Notes: generated by a model not told the origin, from the letters alone. 64,000 nucleotides of DNA from Clitoria ternatea (GCA_037962975.1 JAYKXN010000150.1:1-64000); one strand, 5' to 3'. Positions 1-11,157 are shown, numbered from the stretch's first letter. Numbers and translations: made by a program.

Positions 1-1549
1 ATAGTAAAAGAATCTGACAAAAATAATTAATAATTATATTCTTTTATATTTTTTAAGGTTTATTTAGTAAGAGAATCGCGTAAGGGATCACATCAAGTCT
101 TAGTTGATGCATTTAATTTAAAATATATTAATATTAATTAAAAATATAAATCATATATTTTATTTTTCCTTAGTTTTTAATGTACCTTCTCTTATCCTTT
201 TTATGACATGTGTTTTAGAATTTTTCATGTTCATTTTTACATGACTTCTTTCAATTTACAATGCGCATTGATTATTTTTTTCAATACATACTCTTATTAA
301 TTAATCTTGATACTACTATATCAGTGGAATATGAAATAATCATTGACCTTTCTTTTTTGTTATTCAGTGTAATTTTAAAAGTATACCAAGAATAATTGAG
401 AAGTTTAATATGTTTATGTAAAATAACTAAATTTCTTAATCAACATAAAATAACATAATATGGTGATAGAAAAAGCTCTAGTGGCGAGACTTCTTTTCTT
501 TTTAAAAGTTTTAAACAATATTCATAAATACTTTCAATGTTTTTTTGGATTCAATACAATGAAACTACGCGCGTCCATGCATGTGTGTCCATTTATGAAG
601 TCTTTGTGAGTTTTTTAGTCGTTTTATGATGTGAATGAATTATTATTTGTACAAATAGCACTCTAAAATGGATTTAGTCATCTTTGATATCAATTATACG
701 TTTTTATTTTTATAAGTATTATTGTTAATTAGAATTCTCTCACTTTTGCTATCAATTATCAATAAAGGTGGATTAATTCCCATTTTCCATTTATTGATAG
801 TAAAGATCGATAGTAAAAGAATCTGACAAAAATAATTAATGAATTATATATTATTAATAAATATATTATGTTATTTTTTAAGGTTTATTTAATAAGAGAA
901 TCGCGTAAGGGATTACACCAAGTCTTAATTGATGCATTTAATTTAAAATATATTAATATTAATTAAAATTATAAAGAATATATTTTATTCTTCCTTAATT
1001 TTTAATGTATTTTCTCTTATCCTTTTTATGACATGTATTTTAGAATTGTTTATGTTAATTTTTATATGACTTCTTTCAATTTACATTGTGCATTGAATAT
1101 TTTTTCAACGTATACTTTTATTAATTATTGTTCTTTCTTGTTTACTATTCAATGTAATTTTAAAAGTATACCAAGAATAATTGACAAGTTTAATATGTTT
1201 ACCTAATATAACTAAATTTCTTAATCAACATAAAATAACATAATATGGTGATAGAAAAAGCACTAGTGACGAGACTTCTGTTCTTTTTAAACGTTATATA
1301 CAATATTTATAATTACTTTCAATGTTGTTTTGGATTCCATACAATGAAACTACTTAAAAACTTTTATGCGTGCGTACGTGCGTCCATGCATACGTGTGCT
1401 TTTATGAAGTCTTTAAACTTTTTTTGGTCGTTTTATAACAAGAATCAATCATTATTTTTACAAATAGCATTCTTAAATGGAGTTAGTCATCTTTGATATC
1501 AATTATATATTATTATTTTATAAATATAATTCTTATTTACATTCTCTCA

Positions 1550-1625
1550 CTTTTACTATCAATTATCAATAGAAGATGATTATTTCCCTTTTCCATTTAT
1601 TGATAGTAAAGATTGATAGTAAAAG
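1550..1625. repeat. Foldback (inverted repeat) inside an A monomer, example
   Basis: CTTTTACTATCAAT at 1550-1563 is the perfect reverse complement of ATTGATAGTAAAAG at 1612-1625. A nested pair of TATCAATA/TATTGATA type lies inside it. With imperfect flanks the foldback extends to roughly 110 bp. The same structure recurs in most A monomers, usually with CTTTTGCTATCAAT as the left arm. It could be an old foldback element fixed in the founder monomer or a structural part of the satellite. Confidence 0.8.
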
Positions 1626-3017
1626 AATGTGACAAAATTAAGTAAAAAATTATATTTTATTAATAATTATATTATTTTATTTTTTAAGGTTTATTTAGTA
1701 AGAGAATCACGTAAGGGATTACACCAAGTCTTAATTGATGCATTTAATCTAAAATATATTAATATTAATTAAAATTATAAATAATATATTTTATTTTTCC
1801 TTAATTTTCAATGTATTTTCTCTTATCCTTTTTATGACATGTGTTTTAGTCTTTTTCATGTTAATTTTCATATGACTTCTTTCAATTTACAATGTGCATT
1901 GAATATTTTTTCAACACATACTTTTATTAATCATTGATCTTTCTAGTTTATTATTCAATGTAATTTTAAAAGTATACCAAGAATAATTGATAAGTTTAAT
2001 ATGTTTACCTAATATAACTAAATTTCTTAATCAACGTAAAATAGCAAAATATGGTGAGAGAAAAAGCACTAGTGACGACTCTTCTTTTCTTTTTAAAAGT
2101 TTTATACAATATTTATAAATATTTTCAATGCTGTTTTGGATTCCATACAATGAAACTACTTAATAATTTTCGTGCATGCATACGTGCGTCCAAGCATACG
2201 TGTACATTTATGAAGTCTTTGTGAGTTTTTTTAGTCGTTTTATGACGTGAATGAATCCTAATTTGTACAAATAGCATTCTTAAATGGCTTCAGTCTTCTT
2301 TGATATCAATTATATGTTATTATTTTTATAAATATTATTCTTACTTAGAATTCTCTCTCTTTTACTATCAATTATCAATAGAAGATGATTAATTCTCTTT
2401 TCCATTTATTGATAGTAAAGATCGATAGTAAAAGAATGTGACAAAATTAATTAAAAAATTATATTTTATTAATAATTCTATTATTTTATTTTTTAAGGTT
2501 TATTTAGTAAGAGAATCGCATAAGGGATCACACTAAGTCTTAATCGATGCATTTAATTTAAAATAAAATAATATTAATTAAAAATATAAAAAATATATTT
2601 TATTTTTCCTTCATCTTTAATGTATTTTCTCTTATCCTTTTTATGACATGTGTTTTTGAATTTTGCATGTGAATTTTTATATGACTTCTTTCAATTTACA
2701 GTGTGCATTGATTACTTTTTCAACACATACTTTTATTAATTAATTTTGATACTATTTATATCAGTGGAATATGAAATAATCATTGATCTTCTTGTTTATT
2801 ATTCAATGTAATTTTAAAAGTATACCAAGAATTATTGACAAGTTAATATATTTACCTAATATTACTAAATTTCTTAATCAACATAAAATAACATAATATG
2901 GTGATAGAAAAAGCACTAGTGGTGAGACTTATTTTCTTTTTAAAAGTTTTAAACAATATTTATAAATACATTCAATGTTGTTTTGGATTCCTTACAATGA
3001 AACTACGAAATAATTTT

Positions 3018-3050
3018 CATGCATGCGTACGTGCGTCCATGCATGCGTGT
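3018..3050. other. Alternating purine-pyrimidine block inside an A monomer, example
   Basis: Positions 3018-3036 alternate pyrimidine and purine at every base (CATGCATGCGTACGTGCGT). After one break, 3038-3050 alternates again. Such tracts can adopt left-handed DNA under supercoiling; that is established for alternating CG/CA repeats in general and not shown here. The block is the GC-richest part of each A monomer and recurs about once per monomer with substitutions. Confidence 0.7.
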
Positions 3051-6000
3051 CCATTTATGAAGATCAATGATTTTAATAAAACGTTCTTTGTACAAATAGC
3101 ATTCTTAAATGGATTCAGTCATCTTTGATATCAATTATATGTTATTATTTTTATAAATATTATTCTTGATTAGAATTCTCTCACTTTTGCTATCAATTAT
3201 CCATAGAAGTTGATTAATTCCCTTTTTCCATTTATTGATCATAAAGATCGATAGTAAAAGAATCTGACAAAAAGAATTAAGAAATTATATATTATTAATA
3301 ATTATATGCTTTTATCTTTTAAGGTTTATTTAGTAAGAGAATCGCGTAAGGGGTCACATCAAGTCTTAATTGATGCACTTAATTTAAAATATATTAATAT
3401 TAATAAAAAATATAAAAAATATATTTTATTTTTCCTTTGTTTTTAATGTATTTTCTTTTATCCTTTTTATGAGACGTGTTTTTGAATTCTTGCTAATTTT
3501 TATATGACTTCTTTCAATTTACAGTGTGCATTGATTATTTTTTCAACACATACTGTTAATAAATAATCATGAAAATATTTATATCAGTGGAATATGAAAT
3601 AATCATTGATATTTCATCCTTATTATTCAATGTAATTTTAAAAGTATACCAAGAATAATTGACAAGTTTAATATGTTTACCTAAAATAACTAAATTTCTT
3701 AATCAACATAAAATAACATAATATGGTGATTGAAAAAGAACTAGTGGCGAGACTTCTTTTCTTTTTAAAAGTTTTATACAATGTTTATAAATACTTTCAA
3801 GGTTGTTTTGGATTCCATACAATTAAACTACTTAATAATTGTTGTGTATGCGTACGTGTGTCCAAGCATACGTGTCCATTTATGAAGTCTTTGTGAGTTT
3901 TTTAGTCGTTTTATGACGTGAATGAATCATTATTTGTACAAATTGCATTCTTAAATGGATTCAGTCATCTTTGATATCAATTATATAATATTATTTTTAT
4001 AAATATTATTCTTAATTAGAATTCTCTCTCTTTTGCTATCAATTATCAATAGAGGTTGATTAATTCCCCTTTTTCCATTTATTGATAGTAAAGATCGATA
4101 GTAAAAGAATCTCACAAAAATAATTCACAAATTATATATTATTAATAATTATATTCTATCTTTTTTAAGGAGTCACTCAAGTCTTAATTGATGCATTTAA
4201 TTTAAAATATATTAATATTAATAAAAATATAAATAATATATTTTACTTTCCCTTAGTCTTAATGGCGAGACTTCTTTTCTTTTTAAAAGTTTTATACAAT
4301 ATTTATAAATACTTTCAATGTTGTTTTGGATTCTATAAAAAAAACTACTTAATAATTTTGATGCGTGCGTACGTACGTCCATGCATGCGTGTGCATTTGT
4401 GAAGTCTTTGTGAGTTTTTTTAGTCGTTTTATAACCAGAATGATCATTATTTTTACAAATATCCTTCTTAAATGGAGTTAGTCATCTTTGATATCAATTA
4501 TATGTTATTATTTTATAAATTTTATTCTTAATTAGATTCTCTTACTTTTGCTATCAATTATCAATAGAAGATGATGAATTCCCTTTTCCATTTATTGATA
4601 GTAAAGATCAATAGTAAAAGAATCAGACAAAAATAATTAACAAATTATATATTATTAATAATTATATTCTTTCATTTTTTAAGGTTTATTTAGTAAGAGA
4701 ATTGCGTAAAGGATCATACCAAGTCTTAGTTGATCCATTTAATTTAAAATATATTAATATTAATTAAAACTATAAATAATATATTTTATTTTTCCTTAAT
4801 TTTTAATGTATTTTCTCTTATCCTTTTTTAAATACATACTCTTATAAATTAAGCTTGATAATATTTATATCAGTAGAATATGAAATAATCATTGATTTTT
4901 CTTGTTTATTATTCAATATAATTTAAAAAGTATATCAAAAATAGTTGACAAGTTTAATATGTTTATCTATAATAAATAAATTTCTTAATCAACATAAAAT
5001 AACATAATATGGTGATAGAAAAAGCACTAGTGGTGAGACTTCTTTTCTTTTTAAAAGTTTTAAACAATATTTATAAATACATTCAATGTTGTTTTGGAGT
5101 CGATACAATGAAACTACGAAATAATTTTCATGCATGTGTACGTGCGTCCATGCATGTGTGTCCATTTATGTAGTTTTTATGAGTTTCTTTATTCGTTTAA
5201 TGACTTCAATGAATCATTCTTTGTACAAATAGCATTCTTAAATGGATTCAGTCATCTTTGATATCAATTATATGTTATTATTTTTATAAATATTATTCTT
5301 GATTAGAATTCTCTCACTTTTGCTATCAATTATCAATAGAAGTTGATTAATTCCCTTTTTCCGTTTATTGATCGTAAAGATCGATAGTAAAAGAATCTGA
5401 CAAAAAGAATTAACAAATTATATATTATTAATTATATTCTTTTATCTTTTAAGGTTTATTTAGTAAGAGAATCGCGTAAGGGGTCACATCAAGTCTTAAT
5501 TGATGCACTTAATTTAAAATATATTAATATTAATGAAAAATATAAATAATATATTTTATTTTTCCTTAGTTTTTAATGTATTTTCTTTTATCCTTTTTAT
5601 GTGACGGGTTTTTGAATTCTTGTTAATTTTTATATGACTTCTTTCAATTTACAATGTGCATTGATTATTTTTCAACACATACTATTAATAAATAATCATG
5701 AAAATATTTATATCAGTGGAATAAGAAATAATCATTGATATTTCTTCCTTATTATTCAATGTAATTTTAAAAGTATACCAAAAATAATTGACAAGTTTAA
5801 TATGTTTACCTAAAATAACTAAATTTCTTAATCAACATAAAATAACATAATATGGTGATTGAAAAAGAACTAGTGGCGAGACTTCTTTTCTTTTTAAAAG
5901 TTTTATACAATGTTTATAAATACTTTCAAGGTTGTTTTGGATTCCATACAATGAAACTATTGAATAATTCTCGTGCATGCGTACGTGCATCCATGCGTGT

Positions 6001-6450
6001 CCATTTATGAAGTCTCTGTAACTTTTTTTAGTCATTTTATAACATGAATGAATCATTATTTGTATAAATAACATTCTTAAATAGATTCAGTCATCTTTGA
6101 TATCAATTATATGTTATTATTTTTATAAATATTATTCTTAGTTGATGCATTTAATTTAAAATATATTAATATTAATTAATAATATAAATAATATATTTTA
6201 GTTTTCCTTAATTTTTAATGTATTTTCTCTTATCCTTTTTGTGACATGTGTTTTAGAATTTTTCATGTTAATTTTTATATGACTTCTTTCAATTTACAAT
6301 GTGCATTGATTATGTTTTTCAACACATACTTTTATTAATTAATCTTGATACTTTTTATATTAGTGGAAAATGTAATAATCATTGATCTTTCTTCTTTGTT
6401 ACTCAATGAAATTTTAAAAGTATACTAAGATTAATTGACAAGTTTAATAT

Positions 6451-6508
6451 GTCAAAATCTTTACCCTATATTTTAAAACATTGATTCAAAAATGAATTAT
6501 TAGTGTGT

Positions 6509-6548
<40 letters not shown>

Positions 6549-8978
6549 GAGCAAAGAACATAATAATAACATTTAATAGGTTTAAGAAGAAATCAAACTT
6601 ATAAACATTAAGATTAACTACATATTTAACTTTTTAAAAATGGTTTTCTATATTATTCTTCAAAAATAAGAAAATTGAGTCCTTTCTTTTTTACTCTAAA
6701 TACGGGTGCTACTCATCATAGCCTACACATATGTTGTCAACATTGCCTCACAACATAACCATATTGTTTCTTTCAGTGAAATTGTCCTAAGGTTTGCTTA
6801 TGAAGTCTATTTAGCTAAATTTATAATGTTTATTAGGTCACTATGATTTCAAAAATATAACTAGTATAATTATAAAAATAATTACGATAACTATTTTTAA
6901 TTTTAACTTTATAATATTTTAAAATTATTAATTTGTTGTTTTACATGTTTTGTTTTTAGATTTCAAAGATGAGTCAGTACTGACATATTAAGGAATAAAC
7001 AATATCTAAATTGAGCTTTAAAAGATCATAACTCAAGATAATTTGAGCTCAAAATTAGCATTTAAGTGGACTACACAAGCTTTGAAAATGCTTCATCTAT
7101 TACTTTCCATCAAATAAGTAATTTCTAAATAAAATTTCCAGGGGTTTCAAAGAATTCTTGAACTCAGAACCATATTGAAAATTTGTTATTGAAGTTTGAA
7201 TTTGATTTTTAGCACTGAAGAGCTAAAACTTAGAGTATATTTTGATGGCTAATTTTAGAATATTAGAATTATTAAATTCAAATAATAAGTATTTACAAAA
7301 CAAGTCTTATGTGAAGAAATATTAAGATATATCTGAGAATCATATCTAGTCACGTATCTATATCTATAACTGATTTGCAAATTTACTATGTCAAAAACTT
7401 TACCTTAAAGTCTAAAACATTGATTTACAAATGAATTATTAATGTGTACACACACAAACATATATAAATATATATATATATATAAGAGTAAAGAACATAA
7501 TAATAACATTGAATAGGTTTAAGAAGAAGTCAAACTTATAAAACATTAAGCTTAACTATATATTAAACTTTTAAAAAATGTTTCTCTATATTACTCTTCA
7601 AAAACAAGAAAATGAAGTCTTTTCTTTTTCACTCTAAATAGTTGTGTCAGTCATCATAACCTACACATATGTGGTCAACATTGCCTCACAACACAATCAT
7701 ATTTTTTCTTTCAGTGAAATTGTCCTATGGTTTGCTTATCAAGTCTACTTAGCTAAATTTATAATGTCTATTAGGTCACTATGATTTCCAAAATATAACT
7801 AGTATAATTATAAAAACAATTACCGTAATTATTTTTAACTTTATAATATTTTAAAATATTAAGTTCTTATTCTATATTTTTGTTTTTAGATTTCGAAGAT
7901 GGGTCAGTACCGACATATTAAGGAACAAACAATATCTAAATTAAGCTTTAAAAGATCATAACTCAACATACTTTGAGCTCAATATTAGCATTTAAATGGA
8001 CTACACAAGCTTTAAAAATTCTTCACGTATTAGTTTCCATCAAATACGTCATTCCTAAATAAAATTTTCTGGTGTTTCAAAGAATTCTTGAACTTATAAT
8101 CATATTGAAAATTTCTTATTGAAGTTTTAATTTGATTTTTAGCATTGAAGAGTTAAACCTTAGAGTATATTTGGATGGCTAATTTTAGAATGTTAGAATT
8201 ATTAGATTCAAATAATAAGTATTTACAAAATTAGTCTTATGTGAACAAGTATTAAGAGATTTTTGAGAATCATATCTATCCATGTATGTATATGTATAAT
8301 TGATTTGCAAATCCATCATTTTTATGTTAATTTACTATATCAAAACCTTTACCCTAAATTTTAGAATAATGATTTAAAAATGAATTATTAATCTATACAC
8401 ACACAAATATATATATATATATAAGGGTAAAGAACATAATAATAACATTTAATAGGTTTAAGAAGAAGTCAAACTTATAAAACTTTAAGATTAACTACAT
8501 ATTAAACTTTTTAAAAATGGTTCTCTATATTACTCTTCAAAAATAAGAAAATGAAGTCCTCTCTTTTTTACTCTAAATAGGGGTGTCACTCATCATATCC
8601 TACACATACGTGGTCAACATTGCGTCACAACACAACCATACTTTTCCTTTTAGTGAAATTGTCCTAAGGTTTGTTTATCATGTCTATTTAGCTATATTTA
8701 TAATATCTATTAGGTCACTATGAGTTCAAAAATGTAACTAGTACAAATATAAAAACAATTACCATACATATTTTTAATTTTATAATATTTTAAAATTATT
8801 AAGTTGTTATTCTATATGGTTTATTTTTAGATTTAAAAGATGGGTCAGTACCGACATATTAAGGAACAAACAATATCTAAATTAAGCTTTAAAAGATCAT
8901 AACTCAACATACTTTGAGCTCAATATTAGCATTTAAATGGACTACACAAGCTTTAAAAATTCTTCACGTATTAGTTTC
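6451..8978. repeat. Satellite family B array in copy 1
   Basis: Tandem B monomers with anchor GATGGCTAATTTTAGAAT at 7244 and 8174 (930 bp apart). Conserved blocks include a (AC)n(AT)n microsatellite, GGTCAACATTGCCTCACAAC, GGGTCAGTACCGACATATT and GGACTACACAAGCTTT. The array starts mid-monomer where A sequence ending in TTTAATATG switches to GTCAAAATCTTTACC. It ends where the LTR element inserts after ATTAGTTTC. No coding content is seen, and the family is not related by eye to A. I do not recognise it. Confidence 0.92.
6509..6548. repeat. (AC)n(AT)n microsatellite
   Basis: Compound dinucleotide tract in the first B monomer of copy 1. The allelic positions are 22642-22677 in copy 2 and 39713-39768 in copy 3, and the three lengths differ. 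This makes it one of the fastest-changing sites between otherwise near-identical copies. Confidence 0.95.
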
Positions 8979-9167
8979 TGTAACAGCCCAATTTTTTAAG
9001 CAGTAAATTAAATAGTGAAAAAATTAAAATTTCTCAGAGAAATAAGAAATGAAACCTAGAAAATAGGAAATTTAATTATGAATACAAGGATATTTTCAGT
9101 TTGACTTAAAACGAAAATAAACGAGAATAGAATGTAGAATAGAATAATAAAATAAAATAAAATTCTA

Positions 9168-9335
9168 CTACAGTAAAATGCTACAGTAAAATGCTACAGT
9201 AACGTCACATGAAAAATGTTGTAGAATGTAGAGAATTCGTGAGAATTCTCCAATTTTCCACCGCCTCATGTCAATTTCGAGATGCTACAGTGATTTGCTA
9301 CAGTAAATTACTACAGTAATTTGCTACAGTAACTG
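9168..9335 (+). promoter_or_regulatory. CTACAGTA repeat clusters upstream of the LTR TATA box
   Basis: Two clusters of the CTACAGTA motif: three copies near 9168-9203 and four near 9294-9332. Copy number varies among LTRs in the window: 3+4 here, 4+3 at 11158, 3+4 at 26049 and 28228, 3+4 (one mutated) at 42201, 4+3 at 44382. Their position in U3 just upstream of the TATA box suggests enhancer-like repeats; binding proteins are unknown. Confidence 0.6.
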
Positions 9336-9347
9336 ACATTGAAAGCC

Positions 9348-9355
9348 TATAAATA
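9348..9355 (+). promoter_or_regulatory. LTR TATA box
   Basis: TATAAATA followed by GAGCCCTGA and a C-rich leader. It marks the likely U3/R boundary about 30 bp downstream. Equivalent sites are at 11527, 26418, 28597, 42570 and 44751. It is a typical plant core promoter position for an LTR element, but activity is not shown by sequence. Confidence 0.7.
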
Positions 9356-9698
9356 GAGCCCTGACCTCCCACATTTCCTCAGACCACAAACCTCCCAGAT
9401 CCTATAACCTTTCATCTCCCTATTCAAGCTCTCAAAATCTTCATACTTTAATTTCTGAATAAGAAGAAATTACGCAAATTTAAAGATTTGAAGAAATACA
9501 AGGGAGTTAGCATAAGGAAAGCTTAACGATCTTCACTTGAGGTAAGAAAGAGGGGATAGGATATTAAATACATAGAAATTAAGTTAGAATTGCTTGCTTA
9601 ATTGTTTAGAAATTCATATAGTTATTTTCATTTAATTTGAATTAAATTATGAAATGGATGCAAATGGTTTGGAATATGATATTAAACAATTACTATAA

Positions 9699-9850
9699 CA
9701 TGGAAAATGTGTTTCCATATTCTTTGAAATATGAAATATTATGGAAAATATGTTTTCATATGTTTGAAATATGATATGAATATTATGGGAAATGTGTTTC
9801 CGTATGATTGAATTATGATATAAATAATATGGAAAATGTGTTTCCATATT
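9699..9850. repeat. Four-unit palindromic minisatellite inside the LTR
   Basis: About 43-bp units starting near 9699, 9740, 9784 and 9828. Each holds a TGGAAA-spacer-TTTCCA palindrome or a variant of it. In the truncated 3' LTRs of copies 1 and 2 the sequence stops between the third and fourth units, which is exactly the duplication junction. Confidence 0.8.
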
Positions 9851-9958
9851 CTTGAGTTATAAATAAAGTATGCTTAATTGATTGTTATAATAATTTTATT
9901 GTTAAAATTAGTTATAAAGGAATTTGATAATGAAATGTATTCATGCATCATATGCATT

Positions 9959-10110
9959 GGCCGTTCAAAGAATCCGCAGAGGGGTTCTTTGAGGGGGTTC
10001 CTGGTGGGGGAACGCGCTCTGTTGAGCACAGACCTCTGTGGTGGTTTTATACCACGGCCGTCTTAAGGGCTAAGCAGTGTGTCCTTAAGGGGGGTCCCGC
10101 AACACTTGTT
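9959..10110 (+). other. GC-rich, hairpin-dense segment of the LTR transcript
   Basis: Serial perfect inverted repeats: CAAAGAA/TTCTTTG (9966-9972 with 9985-9991), GTTCC/GGAAC (9997-10001 with 10009-10013), CACAG/CTGTG (10027-10031 with 10036-10040), GTGGT/ACCAC (10041-10045 with 10051-10055), and CTTAAGG/CCTTAAG (10062-10068 with 10083-10089). The segment contrasts with the AT-rich surroundings. It is present in all complete LTRs here. It may be an RNA structural element in R/U5, such as a dimerisation, packaging or processing signal; this is inference. Confidence 0.65.
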
Positions 10111-10785
10111 ATTGATATTATGATATTGTTATCCGATGTTGGTGTTGCATTATGGGGCGCGGTATCGGTTGGATATCCGTAAAAATGTTATTGTTGGAAA
10201 TCACTGCAGATGTTCCCACCAGAATGGATCCATCATGCATTTTCATTCATATAAAAGAACGTAATATAATACAAAACACTTGTTTGGCATCTGCATCGCA
10301 TAGCATCCTACTTGTGGTTGTGGTTGTTCTAATTTGATTTCTATTTATTTGGTATTTTATCTCACTCTTTCTGTTACTTGTGGCAACCCCTTTTAGTGAT
10401 TAACCAGGAAGATATGTGACAAAGTGGAAGCTGCCTAATTTGGATGAATTATGAAGGCTTTTGATGATGATGCTTGCTTGCATGTCTACTGTGGCTGTAT
10501 TGTGTGTATACTATATTGTTGGTACTGTACGTCTTTATATTTTATAAGATCTAGGTGCCTGTTGTAAAATATAATATGTATGAAACTCTTATGTTATGTA
10601 TAATAATAAACAAGTTAATTATGTAAAAGGTTGCGTACTCTGATATTGTATCAGTAACCCTTGGAATCAGGTTGTGAATCTCTTGATAATTACCATGTGG
10701 AAAAATAAGTTATCTAAGAGATTTTATATGGTGACGGTAATTATCTTGGGATTTGCAAGTTGGCTCCAGGGTGTTACAACTGAAG

Positions 10786-10797
10786 TGGTATTAGAGC
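10786..10797 (+). other. Primer binding site, copy 1 (one mismatch)
   Basis: TGGTATTAGAGC, seven bases after the LTR end. Copies 2 (27856) and 3 (44010) read TGGTATCAGAGC, matching the 3' end of plant initiator Met-tRNA over 12 bases. The C-to-T change is private to copy 1. Confidence 0.85.
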
Positions 10798-11024
10798 AAT
10801 GGTATATAAAATATAAAGAAAACCTTAGGAATTAACTAGAAATTAACATAAGATAGCTTGAAGTGTATGAACCTTGATTGCTATTTGTTTGAAATTTATG
10901 TGCTTGTGTGTTATGTGTGCTCTTTGTATGTTTCTGTATAATTATTAGTTAGATAATGTAAAATTGTTAGAACTCTGAGTATATTAGATACTTAGTAACT
11001 GAAAGTAGTGGTACTATACCAAAA

Positions 11025-11108
11025 GTAGCTTGGCAACAAGGAGATGAAGTAAGCATGACTTGGGAGCGAGAAGATGAGATGAGGAATCAATATCCTGAAT
11101 TATTTTAA
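11025..11108 (+). pseudogene. Remnant of retroelement pol C-terminus, copy 1
   Basis: A 27-residue open stretch ending MTWEREDEMRNQYPELF and a TAA stop. The WEREDEMR...YPELF motif is the characteristic C-terminal end of the chromodomain/integrase part of plant Ty3/gypsy chromovirus polyproteins. Everything upstream in pol and all of gag is missing, so the element cannot supply its own proteins. The same remnant is present in copies 2 and 3. Confidence 0.82.
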
Positions 11109-11144
11109 CCAGGTACGTTTAAATTTCGAGGACGAAATTTTTAT

Positions 11145-11157
11145 AACGGGGGGAGAG
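11145..11157 (+). other. Polypurine tract, copy 1
   Basis: AACGGGGGGAGAG directly before the TG of the 3' LTR, preceded by AATTTCGAGGACGAAATTT, a context common in plant Ty3/gypsy elements. It marks the plus-strand primer site. Equivalents are at 28215-28227 and 44369-44381. Confidence 0.88.

Larger units (their letters stand above)
1..6450. repeat. Satellite family A array, first block
   Basis: Tandem monomers recognisable by the recurring block ATGGTGATAGAAAAAGC, at about 460, 1245, 2051, 2898, 3723, 5009 and 5852, giving a period of roughly 785-850 bp. One shortened monomer lies around 4165-4265. Each monomer has an AT-rich body, a GC-richer alternating block (GCGTGCGTACGTGCGTCC type) and a foldback of TATCAAT/ATTGATA elements. 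Neighbours differ by many substitutions and indels. The short open frames starting at the anchor ATG are broken differently in different monomers, so I see no coding constraint. I do not recognise the family. Confidence 0.93.
8979..10778 (+). repeat. 5' LTR, copy 1 (1,800 bp)
   Basis: Bounded by TG...CA. In order it has: two clusters of CTACAGTA repeats with a perfect GAGAATTC/GAATTCTC foldback between them (9231-9250), a TATA box at 9348, a consensus 5' splice site GAG|GTAAG at 9539-9545, a four-unit minisatellite around 9699-9850, and a GC-rich structured stretch at 9959-10110. Short open frames inside are not supported as genes. Confidence 0.92.

Noticed and set aside
1245..1496. 83-codon open frame, repeated at 17355 and 34424 with relatives at 2898, 59046 and 60700
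   Set aside because: It lies in the A monomer at a fixed position. Other monomers break it with non-triplet indels, composition follows the AT-rich satellite, and there is no recognised domain. The three near-identical copies reflect recent duplication, not conservation.
5832..6074. 80-codon minus-strand frame, also at 21965 and 39037
   Set aside because: It is the antisense of an A monomer, open only in this monomer type, with no motif; chance frame copied by the segmental duplication.
8352..8360. CCCTAAA motif (plant telomere heptamer) in B monomers
   Set aside because: Only a single heptamer per monomer in TTTACCCTAAATTT; no tandem telomeric run, so no evidence for a telomeric position.
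9878..10110. Small structured RNA gene of its own in the GC-rich LTR segment
   Set aside because: It occurs only inside LTRs, with no separate promoter or terminator seen; better described as part of the LTR transcript.
9647..10337. Open frames of 61-79 codons in the LTRs (also near 26702-27407, 42856-43561, 45035-45740)
   Set aside because: Overlapping frames on both strands inside LTR sequence; the minus-strand frame is the translated minisatellite and the plus-strand ones cover the hairpin-rich segment. No retroelement or host domain fits.
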